DNA from: Bacteroidales bacterium UBA6267
Lineage (GTDB): Bacteria; Bacteroidota; Bacteroidia; Bacteroidales; UBA1556
DNA length: 64,000 nucleotides
Direction: 5' to 3'
NCBI GenBank assembly: GCA_002440745.1
Contig: DJVB01000019.1
Span: 1-64,000 of the forward strand
The notes beneath the pieces were generated by a model. The model searched no databases. It worked only from the letters and a program-made list of their open reading frames with translations, and was not told where the DNA came from. The position numbers and the translations under genes were made by a program. Below, one piece after another: positions 18,797 to 28,105 of the stretch. Numbering within the stretch: the stretch's first letter is position 1; each line of letters begins with the position of its first letter.

Positions 18797-18823
18797 CGGT
18801 AATTTATTTGTTGAATTATTATG

Positions 18824-18855
18824 CAAAATTAGCAAATAAACATTCCATTTCAAAA
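18824..18855 (-). promoter_or_regulatory. Promoter of the GH3 gene
   Basis: On the minus strand TTG (18853-18851, within TTTTTG), a 19-nt spacer and TAATTTTG (18831-18824) form a consensus Bacteroidota promoter. The predicted leader is about 20 nt, which sets the start at 18796. Confidence 0.8.
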
Positions 18856-18910
18856 ATGAAATAACATTGAAACATTTTTAAAATCACAGATACGCGGCTA
18901 ATAAAAGAGC

Positions 18911-18918
18911 TACCTTTG
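18911..18918 (+). promoter_or_regulatory. -7 promoter box (TACCTTTG) of the inositol monophosphatase gene
   Basis: An exact TAnnTTTG match 27 nt upstream of the ATG at 18945, in the divergent region with the GH3 gene. No matching -33 TTG is evident. Confidence 0.5.
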
Positions 18919-18944
18919 ACGCAGTAAATCCAAATTGTTACGAT

Positions 18945-19748
18945 ATGTCAATCAATTTAGAATCAATTAATAAAACTGTTATCGAAATTTGCCGTGAAGC
19001 CGGCGCCTTTATTCAAGAGCAGCGAATGAAGTTTGAAAAATCGAAAATCGAAACCAAAGGATTGCATGATTATGTAAGCTATGTAGATAAAACATCGGAG
19101 AAGATGATTGTCGAACGTTTAGAAAACTGTATTCCCAATGCAGGTTTCATAGCTGAAGAAGGCACTTCCGAACATATTTCAGAAGATTATAATTGGATTA
19201 TTGACCCACTCGATGGCACTACGAATTTCATACATGGCTTGGCACCATATTGCATCAGCGTTGGATTATCCTATCGAAATGAAATGATTCTGGGGGGAAT
19301 CTATGAACCAAATCTCAACGAAATGTTTACAGCAATTCGGGGTAAAGGAGCTTATCTTAACGGCAATCCCATCCATGTTTCCGACACTTCCGACCTCGAT
19401 AATTCCCTTTTGGCTACCGGTTTTCCTTATTATGACTACAATCGCTTGGAGGAATATATTGAATTGTTTAAGTGGTGCATGATTAACACCCGAGGCGTGC
19501 GAAGATTAGGTTCGGCGGCAATGGATTTAGCTTATGTAGCATGTGGACGAATGGAAGGTTTTTTTGAATATGGCCTTAAACCTTGGGATGTAGCAGCCGG
19601 AGCTTTAATTGTTGAGGAAGCCGGAGGCAAAGTTACTGATTTTGAAGGAAATAATAATTATCTTTTTGGGAAAGAGATTTTAGCATTCAATAATAAAACA
19701 CATACAGATTTTTTAAAAACTCTTCAGAGCTATTTTTCCAAAACATAG
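18945..19748 (+). CDS. Inositol monophosphatase family protein
   Basis: This 267-residue Mg2+-dependent, Li+-sensitive-type phosphatase is of the SuhB/IMPase family and acts on inositol phosphates or related sugar phosphates. The metal-binding motifs are intact: GFIAEEGTS (Glu), IDPLDGTTNF (DPxDGT) and WDVAAGALIVEEAGG near residue 215. The length is typical. It stands alone, 175 nt before the GNAT gene. The exact physiological substrate cannot be read from the sequence. Confidence 0.93.
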   Translation: MSINLESINKTVIEICREAGAFIQEQRMKFEKSKIETKGLHDYVSYVDKTSEKMIVERLENCIPNAGFIAEEGTSEHISEDYNWIIDPLDGTTNFIHGLAPYCISVGLSYRNEMILGGIYEPNLNEMFTAIRGKGAYLNGNPIHVSDTSDLDNSLLATGFPYYDYNRLEEYIELFKWCMINTRGVRRLGSAAMDLAYVACGRMEGFFEYGLKPWDVAAGALIVEEAGGKVTDFEGNNNYLFGKEILAFNNKTHTDFLKTLQSYFSKT

Positions 19749-19923
19749 TTATAAAATGTTTTTTATCTTTGTGAGGTTTTTAACAGATAGCAATTGATGA
19801 ATTGATGCAAACTCTGGAAATTCTATAAAATTTGTGATGGATTTTTCCGGCATTTTAGAGAGTTTTCATCAATGCTTATAACAGGATAACACCATAATTA
19901 ATTAGAAATCAATAATTAGGGAT

Positions 19924-21048
19924 ATGAAAATAGATATAAGAGAAGTACAAACATTATCAGATCGAAAGAAGTTTGTGGACTTTCAATACCAATTGTACAA
20001 GGATGAAGAAATGTTTGTACCCATGCTTCGCAAAGATGAGATTAAAGCAATTACACCGGAAAAGAATCCGGCATTTAAAGATTGTGATGCCAAGTTTTGG
20101 ATAGCCTATAATGGGTCGAAAATCGTTGGCAGGATTGGTGCAATAATCAACAAAAAATACAACCAAGAGCGTAACGAAAAATTAGGTCGCTTCACAAGAT
20201 TTGAATCCATAAACAATTTGGAAGTAGCTGAACCGCTTCTTCAAACCGCAACCAATTGGCTTAAAGAAATGGGGATGACAGTCGCAATGGGGCCATTGGG
20301 ATTCAATAATTTAGACCAACAAGGGATGCTTATTTCAGGGCATGAATACCTGCCCTCCATTGGGTCAGCCTTTCATAAACCCTATTACAAATATTTATTA
20401 GAAAAATTAGGTTGGGAAAAAGAAATTGACTGGGTGGAGTTTAGGCTTACATTAGGTGAAGAAGCTCAGAGCAAAGCCATGCGTGGAGCAGAACTTATTA
20501 AAAAACGGTATCAAATTGAGGTTAAGCACTTTAGCACAAAAGAAGAACTAAAACCTTATGCCACAAAGATTTTTGAAATTATCAATGAATCCTTTGACGT
20601 TCTGCCTTTTGTTTCTACGTTTGACGAGGAATTGAGGCAATATTATGCTAAAAAATATATGGACTTCCTCAATCCTCGCTTTGTAAAAGTCACATTATTA
20701 AAAGAGCAACCCATTGGTTTTATTATAGGAATGCCAAGTTTATCGGAAGCCATGCAAAAAGCCAAAGGCAAGCTATTTCCTTTTGGTTTCAGACATATTC
20801 TTAAAGCCCGAAATGCAAAAGGAGTTGACACTGTTGATCAAATGCTCACAGGAGTAGTTAAGGAGCATCATGCTACAGGAGCAGCAGTTGTGCTTCAAGC
20901 CGAGCTTCAAAGTGAGATGATTAAACATGGTTTGAAGTACATTGAAACCACCGGTATTTTTGAAACCAATGACCGTGCAATTAAAAACTGGAAAAATTAC
21001 GAACATATCCAACATAAAAGGCGGAGATGTTTCAGAAAAAGTTTATAG
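19924..21048 (+). CDS. GNAT-fold family protein (Bacteroidota type)
   Basis: This 374-residue cytosolic protein is of the long GNAT-related kind found mainly in Bacteroidota. Its N-terminal half includes FWIAYNGSKIVGRIGAIIN, a typical GNAT beta4/beta5 region, and AMGPLGFNNLDQQGMLISG. Its C-terminal half repeats a GNAT-like layout (FVKVTLLKEQPIGFIIGMP). The acceptor is unknown. The ATG of the OmpA-like gene is only 28 nt downstream, so the two are probably co-transcribed. Confidence 0.75.
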   Translation: MKIDIREVQTLSDRKKFVDFQYQLYKDEEMFVPMLRKDEIKAITPEKNPAFKDCDAKFWIAYNGSKIVGRIGAIINKKYNQERNEKLGRFTRFESINNLEVAEPLLQTATNWLKEMGMTVAMGPLGFNNLDQQGMLISGHEYLPSIGSAFHKPYYKYLLEKLGWEKEIDWVEFRLTLGEEAQSKAMRGAELIKKRYQIEVKHFSTKEELKPYATKIFEIINESFDVLPFVSTFDEELRQYYAKKYMDFLNPRFVKVTLLKEQPIGFIIGMPSLSEAMQKAKGKLFPFGFRHILKARNAKGVDTVDQMLTGVVKEHHATGAAVVLQAELQSEMIKHGLKYIETTGIFETNDRAIKNWKNYEHIQHKRRRCFRKSL

Positions 21049-21076
21049 ATTTGTATTACAATTAATTCCAATACTT

Positions 21077-23509
21077 ATGAATAGAATTTTACGCTCATTA
21101 TTAATTCTTGTTTTGTTGGCAGCAATGAATCCGGTTAAGTCGCAAGATTTTTCCACCTTCATTCACGACAATTATGCCGGCTCAACCGGAATGTTTTACA
21201 ACCCGGCTTCCATTGCCGACAGCCGATATAAATTCGATATGGAGATCTTTGGATTATCCAACAGAATCGACAATAATTGGGTTCAAATAGATAATGATGC
21301 TATTTTTAAGTGGTTCAGATGGAAAGAAGTTGATTTCAAAAACAACTATCTTACTTTAGCCACAGAGTCAGGAAATAAATATGCCATATTAAATATTGAA
21401 GCGAGACCTTTAAATTTTATGTTTTCTTATAACTCTAAAAACTCCTTTGGTTTTGGCACTCGCGTCAGAGGAGTAGTTAATTTAGACGATATTCCGGAAG
21501 ACGCAGCAACATTGGCATTTAATAATAATAATGTGGCATCGCTGATGAAACACCACGTATTTGAAAATATGGGACAAATGGCAGTCAGTTGGGCTGAATA
21601 TGGTTTTACTTGGGGACGCGTTTTGTTGGATGAGCAATCGGAGCATTTCGTAAAAGCAGGAGTCACAGCTAAACTTCTTCAAGGTATTGGAGCTATCTAT
21701 CTGTATGAAAAGTATTTAGAATACAATCTGATAGACCCTGACACAGCCACTATGGTCACCGCTGATATTTATTTTGGAATTACGGGCAATATGAACGATA
21801 TGCTTAGCTATAAATTTGAATCAAAACCCGCATTAGGGTTAGACCTCGGTGTAGTTTATGAATGGAGACCGAATTTCAAGAAATTTCAATACGACATGGA
21901 CGGCAAGCAGGATCTATGGCGGAAAGACCAAAATAAGTATAAACTACGGGTTGGTTTGTCGCTGCTTGACTTAGGAAGTATGAAGTTTCAGAAACAATAC
22001 AATTCCGGCAACTTCCTAATCGATACCCCTTTAGTTAATTTAGCCTTACTCCATGCCGAATCCATGGTTGACTTAGCGGATAGTATAAATCGACTTTTTG
22101 GGACTCAAGATAAAAACAGTTATTTTTCGATGCGTTTGCCAACAACCCTTAATTTAAACATAGACTATCACGTAATCAAAGGATTATATGTCAATCTGGC
22201 TGGACGTTTGGCCTTTAACCAAGGCAATGCTCACATCGAAAAAGTTCATTACCTGAACAATATCACCCTAACACCTCGCTACGAAAGTCGATGGTGGGGT
22301 GTGAATGTTCCTGTTTCTTACAACCAAGCCGGATTGATGAATTTTGGCATCGGCTTGCGAATGGGGCCAATTTGGGTTGGGTCGTCCGATTTATTGGCTC
22401 TCACCGGATTAAAAGACAATATTACAGGTACAGACATTCATTTGGCCATTAAAATTCCAATCATGTATAAGGCTCCAAAAGACCGTGATGATGATAAGGT
22501 TTCGGATAAATATGATGAATGTGTGAATGATAAAGGCGACTGGGCGTTAAAAGGTTGTCCTGACAGTGATAAAGACGGAGTTGTGAATAAAGATGACGAT
22601 TGTCCCTATACCGCTGGAGTTGCCGAATTTAAAGGCTGCCCAGATACCGACCAAGATGGAGTTCAAGATAAATACGATTTATGCCCAGATGTTTACGGTG
22701 AAAAACGTTATTCCGGCTGCCCTGATTCAGACGGCGATGGAATTATCGACATTAAGGATAGCTGCTCAACCATTGCAGGCGTAGAGTTTTTCAATGGCTG
22801 TCCGGATTCGGATGGCGACAGCATTGTTGATCATAAAGATGACTGTCCGGAAGTAGCCGGAAGTGAAGCATTCAACGGATGCCCTGACACCGACAAAGAC
22901 GGCGTAAGAGATGCTGATGACCTTTGCCCCACTGTTGCAGGACTTGACAGTCTAAGTGGTTGCCCATACATCGACACAGATAATGATGGTATCCAAGACA
23001 AATATGACCGCTGCCCAAAAATTGCAGGACCAATTGAAAATCAAGGCTGTCCTGAAACAGATACTGATAACGATGGAGTTCTTGACAAAGACGACTATTG
23101 TCCGATGACCCCGGGACCAGTCGAAAATAATGGCTGTCCGGTGATTGCAAAAGAAGAACAGGAAATCTTAGATACTGCATTTGCAAACTTAGAATTTGAA
23201 ACTGCAAAATCCGTTATCAAAACTTCATCTCATAACTCCTTGGATAAGATTGTTGAATTAATGAATAAGAAGCCTGATTTCAAACTACTTATCGAAGGAC
23301 ATACGGATAATGTAGGACGTGATGCTTCAAATATGAGCTTATCACAAAACCGAGCTTTGGCGGTTAAACAGTACTTAGTAAGCAAAGGAATCGATGCTGA
23401 TCGGATTAATGCAAAATGGTACGGTGAAACCAAACCAATTGCAGACAACGACACTGAAGAAGGCAGACAGAAAAACAGACGTGTTGAAATGAAGATTGTT
23501 TTTGATTAA
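21077..23509 (+). CDS. OmpA family protein with thrombospondin type 3 repeats
   Basis: This 810-residue outer-membrane protein has a signal peptide (MNRILRSLLILVLL, cleavage near VKSQ). Residues about 25-465 are a barrel-type domain resembling DUF5723 (HDNYAGSTGMFYNPASIADSR). About 470-690 hold some eight Ca2+-binding thrombospondin type 3 repeats (DSDKDGVVNKDDDCP, DSDGDGIID). About 695-810 is an OmpA peptidoglycan-binding domain (IEGHTDNVGRDASNMSLSQN, then RQKNRRVEM). It probably tethers the outer membrane to the cell wall. The frame continues upstream into the GNAT gene, but the ATG at 21077 starts the signal peptide. Confidence 0.92.
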   Translation: MNRILRSLLILVLLAAMNPVKSQDFSTFIHDNYAGSTGMFYNPASIADSRYKFDMEIFGLSNRIDNNWVQIDNDAIFKWFRWKEVDFKNNYLTLATESGNKYAILNIEARPLNFMFSYNSKNSFGFGTRVRGVVNLDDIPEDAATLAFNNNNVASLMKHHVFENMGQMAVSWAEYGFTWGRVLLDEQSEHFVKAGVTAKLLQGIGAIYLYEKYLEYNLIDPDTATMVTADIYFGITGNMNDMLSYKFESKPALGLDLGVVYEWRPNFKKFQYDMDGKQDLWRKDQNKYKLRVGLSLLDLGSMKFQKQYNSGNFLIDTPLVNLALLHAESMVDLADSINRLFGTQDKNSYFSMRLPTTLNLNIDYHVIKGLYVNLAGRLAFNQGNAHIEKVHYLNNITLTPRYESRWWGVNVPVSYNQAGLMNFGIGLRMGPIWVGSSDLLALTGLKDNITGTDIHLAIKIPIMYKAPKDRDDDKVSDKYDECVNDKGDWALKGCPDSDKDGVVNKDDDCPYTAGVAEFKGCPDTDQDGVQDKYDLCPDVYGEKRYSGCPDSDGDGIIDIKDSCSTIAGVEFFNGCPDSDGDSIVDHKDDCPEVAGSEAFNGCPDTDKDGVRDADDLCPTVAGLDSLSGCPYIDTDNDGIQDKYDRCPKIAGPIENQGCPETDTDNDGVLDKDDYCPMTPGPVENNGCPVIAKEEQEILDTAFANLEFETAKSVIKTSSHNSLDKIVELMNKKPDFKLLIEGHTDNVGRDASNMSLSQNRALAVKQYLVSKGIDADRINAKWYGETKPIADNDTEEGRQKNRRVEMKIVFD

Positions 23510-23651
23510 TGTGTTATTTAGGGTTGTCTGAAGAGATCGTATTTGATTGAAAGCAAGCAATATATAAGCTTCAGTCAACCTTATTTTTAGTTATAAAAGA
23601 TAAACCAAATATGGAATTATAGTTTTTATTAATCAACCAAAACACAAACAG

Positions 23652-24221
23652 GTGAGAAATTTAATTTTAACATCAGCACTTACAATTCTATTCTTAGCCA
23701 GCGCTATGAATACGGAAGCAAAAGAAAAACTTGGTATCAGAGGCGGTTTTCAGCATTCATCTATGTATAATGTTTCTGAACAGAATAGTGGAAGAATCAG
23801 CAACCCACTAACAGGATTCTATGTTGGAGCCTACCGATTGCACACAATTGGCCTCCGTGAAATTTTCACGCTAAATGGAGGATTAGAGTATATGGCCACC
23901 GGATTTCGGATTGATGACAACAGTTTCAGAAAGCTCCATTATGCAAGTATTCCTCTATTTGCACGTTTAAAATTAGGACCTTTATTCGGCCAAGCTGGTT
24001 TTAATCTAAATTTTAAAGTAAAAGAGGAGTTTACATTATCTGGTGTTGATGCGCTTAACACTATTGATAAAGCCCCATTTTTTGACTTACCGCTTCAGGT
24101 TGGGGTCGGAGTTAAGATTCTAATTCTCACCATAGAAGCACGTTATCACTATGGGTTGACTGATTTAGGTGGTGACACTCGAAATGCATATCTTCAATTA
24201 GGCATTGGAGTGCATATTTAA
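23652..24221 (+). CDS. Outer-membrane beta-barrel protein (PorT-like family)
   Basis: This 189-residue protein begins with GTG and a signal peptide (LILTSALTILFLASA, cleavage near TEA). The mature part has amphipathic strands (LGIRGGFQHSSMYN, LTGFYVGAYRLHTIG, LEYMATGFRID, LQLGIGVHI) typical of the outer-membrane protein beta-barrel / PorT-like Pfam families. It lies 142 nt after the OmpA-like gene. No ligand can be inferred. Confidence 0.72.
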   Translation: MRNLILTSALTILFLASAMNTEAKEKLGIRGGFQHSSMYNVSEQNSGRISNPLTGFYVGAYRLHTIGLREIFTLNGGLEYMATGFRIDDNSFRKLHYASIPLFARLKLGPLFGQAGFNLNFKVKEEFTLSGVDALNTIDKAPFFDLPLQVGVGVKILILTIEARYHYGLTDLGGDTRNAYLQLGIGVHI

Positions 24222-24241
24222 GCAGATGGATTTCAAGAAAT

Positions 24242-24262
24242 TAGCGATATTTTTCATCGCTA
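24242..24262. terminator. Hairpin between convergent genes
   Basis: TAGCGAT (24242-24248) pairs with ATCGCTA (24256-24262) over a 7-nt loop. It sits between the stop codons of the convergent barrel and Na+/Ca2+ exchanger genes. T-runs are weak on both sides. Confidence 0.4.
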
Positions 24263-24266
24263 CTTA

Positions 24267-25220
24267 TTAACCCATAATTAACCAAGTCGTATAGCCCATA
24301 TAGAAAGTCAGCATCAAGGCAGCTTCCCATCGGTCTAATTTCTTCTTTCCTCCGGTGAACATTGCTGTAAAAAGGAGAATAGTTCCAAAAGACAGTAGAA
24401 ACAAATCTGTATTGAAATTAAGATTATAGTGAAGAGGGTGAAAAAATGCTGCTATTGGAAGCACCAATAAAATATTGAAAATATTTGAGCCAATTACGTT
24501 TCCAATGGCAATATCGTTATTCTTTCGTAGAGCAGCCATCACAGATGTAGCTAATTCAGGAAGAGAAGTTCCCATTGCAACAATCGTTAATCCAATGGTT
24601 TTCTCACTCATTCCTAAAGCTTTAGCTATAATGACAGCATTGTTTACCACAAGATTTCCACCTAAAACCAAACCTCCGATTCCTATTAGGATTAGTGTCC
24701 ATATTTTTAGATTATTATAGCCTTTAATAGAAACTTCAGGAACAATATGAGGGTCAACGCGCAATTGACGATAGACATAATAAAGAAAACCGGCAAATAA
24801 AAGCAATAAAAATCCGGCATCTAATCGAGAGAGACCTAAAGAATTGCTTATCAGAGTTTCATTCACCAAAACAAGAAGTAAAACGCCACCAATAAAGGAG
24901 AAAGGGATTTCTTTCCAAACCGTTGAAGATTGCACAATCAGAGGAGAAATGATACCTGAGATTCCAAGGATAATAAACAAATTGAAATTATTACTTCCGA
25001 TAATATTTCCAAAAACGATATCGCTATGGCCTTGAATCGCAGCTACAACATTCACAACCATTTCAGGCGCAGAAGTGCCAAAGGCCACTATAGTCAAACC
25101 GATGGCCAAATCCGAAATTTTGTTTTTTCGTGCCAACTCAGACGAGCCGGAAACCATCCAATCGGCGCCTTTTATTAATAGAGCAAAACCAACAATCAGA
25201 AGCAAAACTGTAACAAACAT
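24267..25220 (-). CDS. Na+/Ca2+ exchanger family (CaxA/YrbG-type) antiporter
   Basis: This 317-residue inner-membrane protein has about ten transmembrane helices in two inverted halves. Both alpha-repeat motifs of the CaCA family are present: LTIVAFGTSAPEMVVN with GNIIGSNNFN in the first half, and LTIVAMGTSLPELATS with GNVIGSNIFN in the second, including the ion-coordinating Glu and Asn residues. It probably exports Ca2+ in exchange for Na+. It is monocistronic. Confidence 0.93.
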   Translation of the reverse strand: MFVTVLLLIVGFALLIKGADWMVSGSSELARKNKISDLAIGLTIVAFGTSAPEMVVNVVAAIQGHSDIVFGNIIGSNNFNLFIILGISGIISPLIVQSSTVWKEIPFSFIGGVLLLVLVNETLISNSLGLSRLDAGFLLLLFAGFLYYVYRQLRVDPHIVPEVSIKGYNNLKIWTLILIGIGGLVLGGNLVVNNAVIIAKALGMSEKTIGLTIVAMGTSLPELATSVMAALRKNNDIAIGNVIGSNIFNILLVLPIAAFFHPLHYNLNFNTDLFLLSFGTILLFTAMFTGGKKKLDRWEAALMLTFYMGYTTWLIMG

Positions 25221-25484
25221 TATAACGAGATTTTGATTAATTTTAGAATTCTACTAAAGTTTGCAAAAGTAGCAGAATATTTCTCAAAATTTTTCGGGTG
25301 AATTTTAAAAATTGATTAGGCCAATTTGACAACATTTGACTTAAGTTCTAAATATTTTTTAATGATTAATATGGTGCTAAAGAAAGGATTGGAAAACCAT
25401 CACACACCACCAAAACAATCTAACACGCTACTAATCAACACTCAACACTTTGTAAAGACTTTTTCAAAAAAACCGAAAAGAATC

Positions 25485-25514
25485 TTGACAGTAAAGGAAA
25501 TATTTATACTTTTG
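25485..25514 (+). promoter_or_regulatory. rpmH promoter
   Basis: TTG (25485-25487, within TTGACA), a 19-nt spacer and TACTTTTG (25507-25514) are an ideal Bacteroidota promoter, with the predicted start of transcription about 17 nt before the rpmH ATG. Confidence 0.85.
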
Positions 25515-25537
25515 CAGTCCTTTAAAATGAAATAGAT

Positions 25538-25693
25538 ATGAAACGTACATTTCAACCTTCTAACAGGAAGAGAAAGAATAAGCACGGATTTCGTGCTCGC
25601 ATGGCATCTGTAAACGGACGCAAAGTATTATCGGCACGTAGGGCCAAAGGAAGAAAAAGATTGACTGTTTCTGACGAAAGACACGGGAAATAA
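25538..25693 (+). CDS. rpmH: 50S ribosomal protein L34
   Basis: This 51-residue, highly basic protein matches L34 along its whole length: MKRTFQPSNRKRKNKHGFRA at the start, then RMASVNGRKVLSARRAKGRK. It has a consensus promoter and a strong terminator of its own. rnpA and dnaA, frequent neighbours of rpmH in other phyla, are absent here. Confidence 0.97.
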   Translation: MKRTFQPSNRKRKNKHGFRARMASVNGRKVLSARRAKGRKRLTVSDERHGK

Positions 25694-25735
25694 TCTTCTT
25701 AAGATATTTATTTAGAAACCTATAAGTTTCACCCG

Positions 25736-25770
25736 AGACCTTTGAACTCAAATCAAAGGTCTTATTTTGT
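25736..25770. terminator. rpmH terminator, shared with the convergent amidohydrolase operon
   Basis: AGACCTTTGA (25736-25745) pairs perfectly with TCAAAGGTCT (25753-25762) around a 7-nt loop, followed by TATTTTG on the plus strand. The right arm reaches the stop codon of the minus-strand amidohydrolase gene at 25762. Confidence 0.8.
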
Positions 25771-26955
25771 TTGTGCCTGTACCAAAATTTGACCTAAACT
25801 CCAATCTGTCAGTTTTGCTGAGTCCACATCCACATCCTCAATCCAAACAATCCCAGGCGCTTTTCCTGGACGAAAATCCCCTACCCAACTATCGAATCCA
25901 AGAGCCCGCGCACCATTAATACCAGACCATTCAAAAAGCAATGCTGTCGGTATTTGAGGCGCATGAGCTGAAATGATTTTCAACTCCTGCAATATAGAAA
26001 GATTATCGTTTGAGGCTAAGCTATCCGTTCCAACACAAATCCGATTTGGTTTATTTTGAAATAAAGAAAAATCAGGCAAACTGCTCTCAATGAATAAGTT
26101 AGATGCCGGACATAAGCAAAAATAAGCTCCTGAAAAATGTTCTATTATAAACTCTACATCCTCCTTCGTAGAAAAAGTATTGTGAACAAAAAGAAAGGAA
26201 TTAGATTTGGCATCTATAAAAGGTTGAAGCGTCTGCATTGGACTTTTTCCTGACGGGATGAACTCCGGAATTGGCAATTTCCAAGCATCAAATCGATCTT
26301 TCATGCTCCCCTCTCCTGTCCTAAAATACTGGTTTTCAGCTTCACTCTCCTGATTATGTATTGATAATATTGAGTTGGAATTAATGGTTTGAGCTACTAA
26401 AGACAAAAGTTCCAAAGAAACAGAATAAGTAGCATGAGGAACTATGCTTGAATTTGGAATCAAGTCTTTCATTTTCAATGCCTTTTCAATTTTTGAATGG
26501 GCAATACTTGGATTCAATCCGTAAACCTCAATAAAATTCCGGAACAGCATATTAGAATCATCCTTCAACTCAAGAGTGTCGAGCGTATTACAAATATCGC
26601 CAACAGCCACCACACCTTCGTCAGCCATCAGATTCAAAGCTTGGCGGGCGGCTTGCTCACGATGGTTTTTATCAAAATCATTACGAATTTCCTCAACACG
26701 CGCAATAAAATCGTTAATTCCTGTATTTCGATTGACACGTGCAGCCAAATAGCTAAGCTCTAAATGACAATGTGCATTAACAAAACCCGGAACTAAAAAC
26801 CCGGGATAGTACTCCACATTAACCATTCCCTCAACTTGATTCGATGTCAAAACCTGTAGGATAAAACCATTGGAATCAACTTCGAGTCCCCCTCCTTTTA
26901 TAGGCTCCCCGAAATTCGTAAAAATCCAATCCGATGAGAGAATCCTATTCATCAT
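25762..26955 (-). CDS. Amidohydrolase family protein (TRZ/ATZ, aminodeoxyfutalosine/guanine deaminase-like)
   Basis: This 397-residue metal-dependent hydrolase is of the deaminase branch. Motifs: FLVPGFVNAHCHLELS (HxH metal site), SIVPHATYSVS, SILSIHNQESEAENQYF, and the C-terminal CPASNLFIESSLPDF and CVGTDSLASND (metal-binding Asp). It resembles the group that includes aminodeoxyfutalosine deaminase and chlorohydrolases; the exact substrate is uncertain. Its ATG overlaps the stop of the SpoIID gene by 4 nt (ATGA). Confidence 0.82.
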   Translation of the reverse strand: MMNRILSSDWIFTNFGEPIKGGGLEVDSNGFILQVLTSNQVEGMVNVEYYPGFLVPGFVNAHCHLELSYLAARVNRNTGINDFIARVEEIRNDFDKNHREQAARQALNLMADEGVVAVGDICNTLDTLELKDDSNMLFRNFIEVYGLNPSIAHSKIEKALKMKDLIPNSSIVPHATYSVSLELLSLVAQTINSNSILSIHNQESEAENQYFRTGEGSMKDRFDAWKLPIPEFIPSGKSPMQTLQPFIDAKSNSFLFVHNTFSTKEDVEFIIEHFSGAYFCLCPASNLFIESSLPDFSLFQNKPNRICVGTDSLASNDNLSILQELKIISAHAPQIPTALLFEWSGINGARALGFDSWVGDFRPGKAPGIVWIEDVDVDSAKLTDWSLGQILVQAQTK

Positions 26956-28100
26956 GGCATAAAGTTATATTTCAACTGCGAATAATGAACTAAATCAACT
27001 TTGGTATAGTAAAATTGAATAACATCCTTATAATCATATCCTTTACGAATCATTTCGAGAGCTCCCTGCTGACATAAACCAACTCCATGACCATAGCCTT
27101 TCCCTTTAAAAACAACCTTATTGTCCTCGAGTGCAATGTCGAAAAATGTGGAACGTAAATCGAAATATGTCCTAAAAGTTTTCAGCGGTATCTGATGCGG
27201 TCCAACAATTTTTCGTTGAGGCTGACTAAAAAGCACGGTGTTTTCTCCAGACTTAACAAAAACCGTTTCGCTTAATTGCTGAGTTAAAAGAAAAGCATTA
27301 TACTCTTTCAAACTAACCTTTTTCGTCCATAATGCACCGGATTGATTAAGGCAAAAACTATCGGAAATAGCCTTTAGATAGGAAGTCGGGATAGTCCAAA
27401 TATCCTCTGAATTAACAGTTTGACCACCGCAATTTGCATGAAAAGCTGCTGAAATCATCTGCATATTTTCGTCAACGATTACCACACCTGACGTTTTTGC
27501 TACAGCCCTTGAAATATCGGCATTTCGATTTCGACCTTTATAAACTTGACAATGCTCATTGTCGCATAGATTATAACCTTCAGTATTGTGCTTCAAATAG
27601 TTGACTAAAGCATAAGTGCGACTTATAATAGCCTGAACATAATAATACTCCAATTGGTCCTTAACAATTCCGGCCTCGCTTTGCACTACACCTGCAACAT
27701 AATGTTCCAAATCGACATGGTTTATTACAACCAATCCGTTGCTATCCGTTTTTATTATTAAATCGTCATCATAGAGCAAATCTTTTAAATTCGTCTCTTT
27801 TGGAATAAGCCTGAAAACATTGATAAAGCTTGAGCCTTTCAAATTTATTTGAGTAGATTTAAAAACGTTAGAGCCAATTGTAACAGAAACAAAATCTCCA
27901 TCTTTACTTACAAAAACCGACTGATTTTTCTCTATTTCATAGGATTTTTCGTTATCTGTAAAAAGAGTGTATTTTCCGGCATGAATGGAAATCTCCATTC
28001 GATTTAATTGCTTATGATTCAGTAACCTTACATCTATATGAACAGAAAATCCGAAAACCACAATAGTCAAGAAAACGAAAAGAAAATAAAATTTCATCAT
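26952..28100 (-). CDS. SpoIID/LytB domain protein
   Basis: This 382-residue secreted or membrane-anchored protein has an N-terminal hydrophobic signal (FYFLFVFLTIVVFGF) and a SpoIID domain from about residue 120 on: LEHYVAGVVQSEAG, YYVQAIISRTYALVNY, the CGGQTVNSEDIW segment and KGYGHGVGLCQQGALEM. SpoIID proteins of spore formers are lytic transglycosylases acting on peptidoglycan. In Bacteroidota they probably modify peptidoglycan as well. It lies between lpxB (5 nt gap) and the amidohydrolase. Confidence 0.88.
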   Translation of the reverse strand: MMKFYFLFVFLTIVVFGFSVHIDVRLLNHKQLNRMEISIHAGKYTLFTDNEKSYEIEKNQSVFVSKDGDFVSVTIGSNVFKSTQINLKGSSFINVFRLIPKETNLKDLLYDDDLIIKTDSNGLVVINHVDLEHYVAGVVQSEAGIVKDQLEYYYVQAIISRTYALVNYLKHNTEGYNLCDNEHCQVYKGRNRNADISRAVAKTSGVVIVDENMQMISAAFHANCGGQTVNSEDIWTIPTSYLKAISDSFCLNQSGALWTKKVSLKEYNAFLLTQQLSETVFVKSGENTVLFSQPQRKIVGPHQIPLKTFRTYFDLRSTFFDIALEDNKVVFKGKGYGHGVGLCQQGALEMIRKGYDYKDVIQFYYTKVDLVHYSQLKYNFMP

Positions 28101-28105
28101 TTTTA

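Noticed and set aside
25326..25535. 69-codon plus-strand frame upstream of rpmH
   Set aside because: It contains the rpmH promoter elements and has no recognisable features.
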